From Syncephalastrum monosporum B8922 (taxonomy: Eukaryota; Mucoromycota; Mucoromycetes; Mucorales; Syncephalastraceae): a stretch of 64,000 bases of DNA. The notes beneath the pieces were generated by a model. It had not been told where the DNA came from and searched no databases. It saw nothing but the letters and a program-made list of their open reading frames with translations. Shown piece after piece: positions 56,327 to 64,000 of the stretch; position 1 is the stretch's first letter; each line of letters opens with the position of its first letter. Position numbers and translations under genes: made by a program. The stretch lies in assembly GCA_000697355.1 (NCBI GenBank), contig JNEN01000803.1, forward strand, positions 20,433-84,432, read 5' to 3'.

Positions 56327-59042
56327 TTATGCGTCTTGACAGCAGCGGAAACCGCTGAAGACGTAAGGGTAGCCCGCCTGATACCAATTTCGGAATGACC
56401 GGCGCTCAGCCATGCGGGGGTGGGTTGCCCAAGAGCCACCGAGGACCGTATGGTGCTTGCCATCGAAAAAGTCGGCCGAGTAGCCTGGGTACGTCTGGGA
56501 CTGCTGGTAGCCTGGGTACTGGTCCCAGATGGACGACGTCCACTCCCAGACGTCACCGACGGTATGTACATAATCATTGTCGACGTTGGTCGGGTGCCAG
56601 GACACAAAGCCGACGTTGGCGCTCTTCTTGGGCACGTCCAGCGTCTCAGCATGGTCCCGGAAGCGCAACAGCTCGTGCTCGGTCGGGATGCGCCAACCAT
56701 AGTGGGAAGCGTACGCGTTGGCCTCGTTGTAGGAGAGTTGGGCCGGCCACTGGCGGCATTCGTCCATGGGGCGCGGCCCAAACACGGTCTTGACGCAGAG
56801 TTTCTGGCTGTGCTCGATCCACGATGCCGGCCAGGCCGTGCTGCGGGTATCTTTGAGGAACGCGAGGTATTCGCCGTTGGTCACCGGGCGCGTCTGGATT
56901 CTAAACGCACTGACGTCGACAGTGCGCTGCGGATGTTCATTGTCCCACCCAAATTCGTGCACAGGCGTTGCGTCGCTGGCGTCAGCGGTTTCGTCATCGT
57001 CGTGGCCAATGACAACGCGGGCACCGGGCACGTCGATCCAGGGCGCCTCGCCCAGAGTCGATGGGTCGCTGGTAAAGGCGGTCGAGACGTGCTGCGGCGG
57101 CTGAACGTTCGGGCTTTGCACGAGCATGTACAATAATGTTTCGATATGCATCGCTTCATGCTCAAAGCACATCCAGACCACGCGTGCTGCGCGCTTGCGC
57201 GTCTGGATCCAGGATGCATCACCAGAGCGGTAGCCCTCGGCGTCCCAGTGGAATAAAAGGCGCTCAAGCCGGTTGCGCACCTTTTGCTGGTAGGCGAGAA
57301 TGTCCTTCACAGCTGGCCAGCCTGCGTCTTCTTCAGGGACTTCCGAATGCGGGTGGCACTGCGTAGGATCATCCATGTCAGGGTCGATGCCGCGCTCAAA
57401 GATGTCTGAAAACTCGCGGGGTTCGGTCAACGCGGCGTCGCTAATTTCGGCGTCGACATGATGGCGTGATAATTGCACGTCGAGGAAGCCAGGGATATGA
57501 CCGAGGTAGAATATGAACGGGTGGCGGAGGGCAATGGGTCGTTCAAAGAGCATCGTGTCGTGGTTGAGCACTGTGGTGGTGATCAAGTCCCAAGCACGCC
57601 AGAGCTGCTGCCACTCGTGGATGGTAGGTAAGCAATGGGCGGGCCAGTACTGCGAGCGCTGCTGCAACGCGTCGTCGTCGTCCTCGGGTAGCATGTCGCG
57701 ACTGCATTCAACGCAGTCCAGGGCATTTTCTTTGACGGGGTCAGGGCAGAGAGTCTTGGCCACAGCAGCCGGCTGCTGCTCAAACAGGAAGGGTCTGCAC
57801 TCGACGAGGGTAACGCGGTAGCGGTGAAGCGAGTCGGTCCAGTCGCCGACACGGTCAAGGCCTGCCACCGTCAGCATGTGCGACATCTCGGCATACGAAT
57901 ACTTGTACGAGTACTCCACGTGAATCAGCTCGCCCTGCTCCACAGGCATCTGAAGCACGGACCCGCTAGCCTTCTTGTAGGATAGCACGGTTGGTTCCAG
58001 GGCGCGGTAGTGAGCCACGTGCCTTCCCATCTCGGTCTGATAGCGCGAGTCGTACGTGAATTTGGATCGGTCAAACAGCGGCTGCTTCACGATCATGTTC
58101 ACATGGTCCAGGCCGTTCATGATAAATTCGCGTGTGACGCCAGCCGCGTCATCGTACGCCGCCTGGATAGGCTTGCCGTCTTTGCGCAGGTCATAGCCAA
58201 AGAGTATCAGGTCACCGGGCTGCATACAGGTTTGTTGGAGGCGACGAAGGAAACGCGCGCTGTCGCGGCGGTTCTGGTTGCCAATGGTGCTGCCCAGCCA
58301 CATGATGAGCTTGTGCGTCGGATTGTCCTTCGATACAAAGTTACGGTTGAGCCAGGGGATGCCTTGGTCGTACGTGCCGAGCAGGCCCTTGAGCTTAACG
58401 TGTGTGTACGGGCCCAAGGTCGTCAGCGATCGCTCCAGCTCATGCTGATCGAGGTCCAGCGCATAATACGTCACCTTCCGCTTTTGTCGTTCAGCTGCAT
58501 CAAGAACAAGCGATGTTTTGCGCAGGGCTCTGTATATAGATAGATGAGAGATTTAGATGGATAGTTCAATGGTTGGTGTTTGTTTCAGCTCTCCCACGTT
58601 CACGCGTTTAAACGAAAAAATAGTTTCATTTATGCAACCCAAAGTGTCCTGCTTACCCTGCTCCTAATTCGATAATCACACTGCCATCCTTGAGGCGGGA
58701 AACCACCTCGTCTGCCTTGCGCTTCAGGATATCAATCTCGGCTCCGGTGAGGTAATACTCGTCCAGGTACGTGATCGCGTCAAAGAGCTGGAGTCCCTTC
58801 TTGTCATACAGTACAAAGGTGGGAATCGTCTTTTGGCCCTCCGGTTTGTTAAGCGAGTCGATAATCGAATCCGCGAGGTCATCTCCACCAAAGGCATCCA
58901 TGGTGTTCTCCGTCGACGAGGCGGGGGGGGTGGGCAGTCGCCGGCCTTCGCTGGCACTACTACTCACGGTGTCATCTTCCGTATGCTGCTTGCCGGTCGA
59001 TAGGGCCGTGTCACGGATGTCCAGGATCTCATACGCGCTCAT
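56327..59042 (-). CDS. EGT1: Ergothioneine biosynthesis protein Egt1
   Basis: A bifunctional enzyme: it trimethylates histidine to hercynine, then adds cysteine through a non-haem iron sulfoxide synthase. Exon 1 (59042 to about 58656) begins MSAYEILDIRDTALSTGKQH and has the methyltransferase entry (YLTGAEIDILKRKADEVVSR, SVIIELGAG). The intron (58528-58656) leads to exon 2, with ALDLDQHELERSLTTLG and GDLILFGYDLRKDGKPIQAA in the methyltransferase part. The DinB-like part carries the iron-binding HX3HXE motif in FEHEAMHIETLLYMLVQS. The sulfatase-modifying-factor domain follows (VTNGEYLAFLKDTRSTAWPA, NEANAYASHYGWRIPTEHEL, VGDVWEWTSSIWDQYPGYQQ, VLGGSWATHPRMAERRSFRN, FSGFRCCQDA). About 860 residues. 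The domain order is the normal fungal one. Ends 97 bp from the convergent MIC60 stop. Confidence 0.95.
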
Positions 59043-61338
59043 AGTATATGGGGTGCTGTATATTTTAAGACGGCTTGTAAAAGAGTGACGGGACGTTCCA
59101 TCGGAAATTGCTTTTAAATAGGTCGGGATAAAATCATTTCTATTGCATCATGTTAGGTCATCGGGTTTATGCACTCACGCTGCACACAGAGTTAATGGCT
59201 AGCCCTTTTCTGGACACAAGCAGGCCTGAGCACCTTGTCTCGTACTTTTCACGGCGTGCGAATGAAGAACCCGCACAAAGGTGTGACAGACCACAGTGGT
59301 CAACCTGCATATGGAAATCGATGTAACTCAGTACACCCCCCATTGCTCGTTCCTGATGGACGAAGCCGGTCCGAATCACTATTCCTCTCGTGATTATTGT
59401 AGTATTGCTTTATTTTACTCTGCAGTGACCGTATGTGTAAATACGCGAACAAAAGAGGCTTCTGTGTTTAACGACACCACCAAAACAGGATAGAATAATG
59501 AGCATACGGGCGCATCATGCATGGAGCATTCAAGTGGCAGTTATACGTGGCTTTTTTTTACGTTTGTCTGGTGGCGACTTGAATCTGGCAATCAAATTTA
59601 TCCGCTTGATAAATACGCAGTTGGAAATTTGTAGCGGCATTTTACTGCAGAATTACTGAAGACTTCGGATGCTGCGCAGGCCGCCAGGTAAACCCCAGGA
59701 TACATAATAGTGTTGACACGGGATCAGTCATGATGTAAAACAAATATGCACTGCAGTGCCAGAGTATTTCAACTCAATATGACCCAGAAGTATAGGCAGG
59801 TCGTTGCAGGCCAGTTGTCATTGACAGGATATTGTAGTATGCGCGACTGCCAACCCGTGCCAAACTATCCATCCGCAGCATGCAGTACGTGAGAATGCAG
59901 AATCGGTTCCTCAAACTGGTCAGGACCCTTGGCCTTGATTGATGTCCCGCCAAACCTTCTGCTCTTCTCCGTCGTTTCTTTGCGAACCCCTACCAAAACT
60001 CGTATATGTATGCTATGATAAGACGGATGGGTATTTGGGGAGATAGATAACCCTGATAGCTTAATGTGCGACTGATCGATGGCGATAAAGCTGCGTTTTA
60101 TGCTAGATGAACGCTGTTCACTGTGTGGAACATGTAGATGTACAGACAGAGAGACGCAAGCGTGTAGAATATTCGAATAATCAGACAATTTACAATACCC
60201 ATGTGGTGACTGCATGGTGTATTGATTACAAATTGACGACGTGAAGAGATGTCATTTTCGCCTGTCATCCAAGTCGGTCGTTCTTGCATGAATTTGGCGC
60301 CACTGACATACAGTATCCTGCGACCTTCTACTTTTTTACTCAAAGGCGCAGCATATAAGCGGCAGGACATCGCTTTTGTCTGACTAATACATTACTATGG
60401 AGGTCCCAATAACCAATGGCAGAACTTTATTAATTCTTGGCTTGATCGAGGGCCCACAACTTTTCAGAACTATGATAGAAGAATGAAGGAGCGTTAAAGC
60501 AACGAAAATGGCACAATATCTGGTTAGTCTAAAAGTAATTCCATGAACAATCCTTCCTTTTCCTGCATAGTTTATCACAAAGATACTTCTCCACTTAACG
60601 AGAGACTAGCTGATGAGTCGCGATCTTGATGTGGGTATTTTAGGCTCGTCGGTATGATTTAGATATGCCTGATAATAAAGCACCCAAGTCTGCAAGAACC
60701 CCAGTTTATTCCTTGGAAAGGTCACAAGATATGTACTCGAATTGAGTATTCGCCTCCAATTCAGTTAACGAGCAAGTAGACCTCTTGCATCGTAACTGTA
60801 ATACCGCAGTTCCAAAAACATTCAGTGCAGAAAGGGTTTTACCCTATACAACAAGCGATGCAGGAGAGAATTCGCGAAAAACGAGCAGGAGGCATATACA
60901 GAGTTCATCTCTATGTTCAGCAACCAGCGCAGAAAGTCAACGACGGCACAGAATTTTCAAAAATGCATATAGTATATTGCATCTACTTCGTTGAGACACC
61001 GTGAGGTTTTTATGTATTGTGTTACGAATACCAAAGGCAAGTAAGGAGTTCCATATGTAAGCTGTATTGCCAGGAGGGGTGGGGGTAAATTGTACCATCT
61101 TCAATAACTGTACTCTCATACAGTAGCCACGCGGAAAAGTTATACCCGTATAAGCTATATCCTCGCCTAAGTTGTAATTTTTTTTTCGCTTTACTTTTGC
61201 CGTAAGTTATAAGTTATGCGAATCTCACTATAGCTTATCTGAAAGAGGGTACCTATTTTTTTAATACGGAAATGGTCTCCTAATGGATTTTGTTTTGCTT
61301 TTGCTAGTTCAGCTTCGGCGACAATGTTTTGTGCTTGA
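59043..61338. other. Gene-poor region
   Basis: About 2.3 kb with only short open frames. A minus-strand frame at 59865-59995 (RKETTEKSRRFGGTSIKAKG) has a mildly protein-like tail, but a neighbouring frame is equally open, so no gene is called. No tRNA, repeat array or transposase motif is seen. Confidence 0.45.
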
Positions 61339-61915
61339 TCAGCTTTCCAGCGTTATATCAAGCTCTTCCGTAATCAGCGCGCTGGAGAAAACATTCTGGA
61401 GTATCTCAATACGTTGTTGTATCGGTACTGTTAGCTGCGAATTGGCGTAGTCCTCCTCCTCATCCTCCTCTGCTTCTTCGACAAGCGTGACTTAAAACAT
61501 ATCATCCGCTCGTATATATTTTACTCGACAGCGAATGGAGATTGAAGTTAGTAAACATACTTGTAATGCTGCTTTAGACTGTTAATAATTCCCTGGCATA
61601 TCGACTGTAATTTTCTGCCGTCCTCGGAGGGAGCAAAGCTAAGGTGAGACGCTTGAGAATCTCATAGGGCCGTGCATGTGACACGGCTTGTCGATCAGAA
61701 ATAGGCGTTTTTTTTTTCTCTGCTGTATGAGTACCGACTTCGTCATCCATGTGTTCAAGACGTGATGGAGGACGAGTATACTCATTAATGCTTTTGGATG
61801 CATGTATGTACGTTGGGTGTGCCTCCTTCCGGTAAAATTCATTACTCGTATCCTCTTCCTCAGAGTGGCGCCCTTCACGTCGCAATTGACTAGACCTAAA
61901 AAAAAATTGAGCCAT
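61339..61915 (-). other. Possible small multi-exon gene or gene remnant
   Basis: Three segments look coding on the minus strand. The first (61915-61782) reads MAQFFFRSSQLRREGRHSEE and a Lys/Glu-rich continuation. The second (61638-61561) reads FAPSEDGRKLQSICQGIINS then LKQHY. The third (61490-61339) reads TLVEEAEEDEEEDYANSQLT, then VPIQQRIEILQNVFSSALIT and ends DITLES before a stop. Splice-like signals sit at the joints (gtatac/cttag and gtatgt/ttttaag, the latter with a ctaac branch-like site), but the last join is out of frame by one base. Either I have misread a junction or the gene is broken. No family is recognised. Confidence 0.3.
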
Positions 61916-62637
61916 CGCTCGGAACTTGGCCTTTTACAGCAAATTGTATTGTGTCGTTATTCTGTTTCTTGGAAATCTGATTATAGCATTCTTTGAGGTG
62001 GTCTCCTTCTGTAGCGTGTTGCTTGGTTTAAGCTAAAGAATATCCATATTACCTCAGAAAAAGCTAATAACCTGCATGGATAACTTTACTACATTGTATT
62101 ACAGGCGCCCGTGATGGAAGCACACTGTTCAATTCTGTGGAAGATAATCACTCAACTCATCGCGACAAGTAGCTTAGTGGGGATACATATTTGGATATTT
62201 CGACAGTCTGCGATCAATATGACGCTTTTTTGTTCATTACTGCCGTCCCTGCCGCATGCGTCCTGCTTAAACTTTCAGGCGACGAATCATGCATTGCAGA
62301 AGTAAAATCCAATTGAATCCACACGGAAACTGCGCGCACCTACAATGCATAGGAGTCTAAGCTTGCGTCGCAATGCTCAATGAATTTCATTAATCTGGCT
62401 TTTTACTTCCAGTATCGAATGCGAGAGAGTGTATTCCTCGTACGCTAGATTTGCATGAGTGTCACCACCTGTCTCCCCTGAAGCGTATCCCAGTTGACCT
62501 TTCGGAGAAGAGAAGATATAGGCACACATTGGCCATGACGCAAGCAAAAACGATCCAAAAAAATAAAGCAAGAATAGCAAGTTCTGAGGGGATATTTACT
62601 TCAATGTACAGTTTGAACAATTAAACAATTAGGTAGC
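61916..62637. other. Intergenic region
   Basis: About 720 bp of AT-rich DNA leading to the tandem repeat. No gene is supported. Frames at 62111-62305 and 62377-62580 show no recognisable features. Confidence 0.4.
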
Positions 62638-62877
62638 TATACAATTATACAATCACTGCTTCAAAGCAGAGATTAGAGGTATGGAATATACGAGGGGAAG
62701 GGGGAATCAGCAAGCACAGCAAGAGGTGAAAGATATGGCGCGAGGGGTGGCACTAGTTATACAATTATACAATCACTGCTTTAAAGCAGTGATTAGAGAT
62801 ATGGGATATAGGAGGGGAAGGGGGAATCAGCAAGTACAGCAAGAGGTGAAAGATATGGCGCGACGGTGGCAGCAAGT
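62638..62877 (+). repeat. Two-copy 120-bp tandem direct repeat containing a palindrome
   Basis: Copies at 62638-62757 and 62758-62877 match over nearly their whole length, with about ten substitutions and a one-base indel near the end. Each copy includes acaattatacaatcactgct, then a purine-rich block (GAGGGGAAGGGGGAATCAGC) and AGAGGTGAAAGATATGGCGCG. The second copy has a perfect 24-bp palindrome centred on TTTAAA at 62771-62794; in the first copy the same site is imperfect. The second copy ends about 20 bp from the stop codon of the orphan gene at 62900. Confidence 0.85.
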
Positions 62878-62899
62878 ATCACCATTGCCAAAAAGGAGG

Positions 62900-63859
62900 C
62901 TATACGAACAGAGCTTTCACGAGATGAACGATTCCAGGCCAATAACAACAGACCATCATGACCAGCAGGATCTGGACAAATGAGCTTGAGGACAGCATCC
63001 GGAGGAAGGCATGCCGAAAAGAAGCCCGATAGGTGACATGCCGGTGATGGTGCCGCCAGACGTCGACAAGGGATTCAGTCAAAGAGGCGAGCTCGGCGTC
63101 GTAACACGCAGTCATATTCCAAACATACGGACATCCATCGACCAGAATGTCCTGGACTCCTTCTCTGAACTTTTCCCGCAAGTCGGTCTGGATGCTGTCC
63201 CGGATGCAGTCGATGATGCGGTAGCGCGGTTCGCTGAAGGCGGTAAGGCCTTCATAGAAGAACGCGCGGTGGATTGACTTTTCGATGCGACCATATTGCT
63301 GCATGGCGCCGAATAAGGGGTCAGGGTCATCAATCATGGCTTGTCGCACGGCAACCATGTTGTGTTCGGTGAGCGCCGTTGCGAAACGCAGTACCAAGTG
63401 GAGATGAAGTCGGTCGTCTGTCGCGAACGCGTCTTCAGGAATCGTGTAACTAATCGTGTTGTCAAATGCAACGGTCTTGTCGCGCGGAGGGCAGTCCGTA
63501 CGAGGCGCTTCAAGCAAAAGCTGGAGCTCGAGGCGGGGAGCGAGGTACACGTTGTTTAGCCAGTTGCGCGCCATGGCAACCGTGTCGCGCACTGCGAGTC
63601 GGAGACGTGCGAGCGTCGGGAATGCAAGGTTGGGAAGCGCATTGCGCATTGGCGCCGACCAGGAATTCAGTTTCGCCCTCCAGCGCATACGGGGAGGGAC
63701 AGGTACAATGGGGTCAGCCAGAATGGTAATATTGCGGCGGGGAGCTGAGGCAAACACGTCGGTGGTGGTCGGACGAGTCGTTTCTGAGATAGACGCTGCG
63801 GCAACGATAAACAGGAGCGCGAACGCCAGGAAGTAATTCAGCAGCTGAGATCGGTGCAT
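62900..63859 (-). CDS. Hypothetical protein with signal peptide and C-terminal hydrophobic segment
   Basis: A single uninterrupted frame of 319 codons in an otherwise intron-rich window. The amino terminus is a clear signal peptide or anchor (LLNYFLAFALLFIVAAAS). The body is mildly basic and helical, with NITILADPIVPVPPRMRWRA, NWLNNVYLAPRLELQLLLEA, EDAFATDDRLHLHLVLRFAT, RIIDCIRDSIQTDLREKFRE and Cys pairs (DGCPYVWNMTACYDAELASL). The C-terminus has a hydrophobic helix (SSSSFVQILLVMMVCCYWPG) and a short end IVHLVKALFV. So it is probably an ER/secretory membrane protein with a lumenal domain held at one or both ends. I do not recognise the family. The lack of introns, orphan status and adjacent repeat could point to a lineage-specific or recently gained gene. 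Confidence 0.65.
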   Translation of the reverse strand: MHRSQLLNYFLAFALLFIVAAASISETTRPTTTDVFASAPRRNITILADPIVPVPPRMRWRAKLNSWSAPMRNALPNLAFPTLARLRLAVRDTVAMARNWLNNVYLAPRLELQLLLEAPRTDCPPRDKTVAFDNTISYTIPEDAFATDDRLHLHLVLRFATALTEHNMVAVRQAMIDDPDPLFGAMQQYGRIEKSIHRAFFYEGLTAFSEPRYRIIDCIRDSIQTDLREKFREGVQDILVDGCPYVWNMTACYDAELASLTESLVDVWRHHHRHVTYRASFRHAFLRMLSSSSFVQILLVMMVCCYWPGIVHLVKALFV

Positions 63860-64000
63860 TGCTGCGACCTTAAGCTGGGTAAAAGTAAGAGAACAAGTGC
63901 TTAAAGTGTGTAAATGTAAGTTAGTCTGTGCGAGCTTGTGCAGGTGAAGTGCAGGTCAAGGACAGACGTCAAGTTGAAGGAGAAGTAAGGCAAAAAAAAA
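63860..64000. other. Upstream flank of the terminal gene
   Basis: Purine/pyrimidine-biased DNA before the start at 63859, running to the window edge. Probably the 5' leader and promoter of the orphan gene. No specific motif is recognised. Confidence 0.35.

Noticed and set aside
1..64000. CRISPR arrays, prophage, plasmid origins, rRNA operons
   Set aside because: No regularly spaced repeats, phage genes or rRNA sequence were seen. The intron-rich genes show that this is nuclear fungal DNA.

Overview
This window is nuclear DNA of a filamentous fungus. Short GT-AG introns interrupt most genes. The gene set includes a GPI-anchored chitin deacetylase, a tricalbin, Egt1, Cmr1, Mic60 and a SCAMP. 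Retention of a SCAMP, Sec24C/D-like sequence features, polyglutamine-rich proteins and a degenerate DDE transposase suggest an early-diverging fungus, most likely Mucoromycota (Mucorales-like). That placement is inference; no rRNA marker is present. I find no CRISPR array, rRNA operon, plasmid or phage module and no obvious biosynthetic cluster.

Layout. 0.3-2.7 kb (minus): a mucin-like, single-pass membrane protein resembling a cell-wall sensor. 5.0-8.0 kb: a WW-domain Pro/Gly-rich protein convergent with a polyQ coiled-coil protein. 9.0-13.0 kb: a COPII cargo adaptor of the Sec24 family. 14.3-16.5 kb: a Mex67/NXF-type mRNA export receptor that appears to lack the C-terminal UBA domain, followed by tRNA-Leu(UAG). 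18-21 kb: an SAM methyltransferase and the WD40 protein Cmr1. 21.2-26.5 kb (minus): a disordered protein and mitochondrial Hsp78/ClpB. 28.2-31.0 kb: a cytochrome P450 divergent from a Faf1-like ribosome-biogenesis protein. 31.1-34.8 kb (minus): Sec61 alpha and chitin deacetylase. 36.3-45.6 kb (minus): a Cti6-like PHD-finger protein, a five-C2 tricalbin and a SCAMP. 46.5-48.8 kb: an Ale1-type MBOAT acyltransferase convergent with a tiny DPM2 gene. 49.0-49.8 kb: a transposase relic. 50.6-59.0 kb: GUF1, MIC60 and EGT1. 59-64 kb: gene-poor DNA with a 120-bp tandem repeat and one unrecognised signal-peptide protein.

Many genes serve the secretory and membrane system: Sec61 (ER entry), Sec24 (ER exit), DPM2 (dolichol-phosphate mannose), SCAMP (post-Golgi), tricalbin (ER-plasma membrane contacts), Ale1 (phospholipid remodelling) and chitin deacetylase and the sensor-like protein (wall). 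A second group is mitochondrial (Hsp78, Guf1, Mic60). This looks like ordinary eukaryotic mixing of housekeeping genes rather than a functional cluster. I did not find a convincing undescribed system. The most unusual items are the Mex67 truncation, the DPM2 start codon separated from the rest of its gene by an intron, the scrambled transposase relic and the repeat with a perfect 24-bp palindrome beside an orphan gene.
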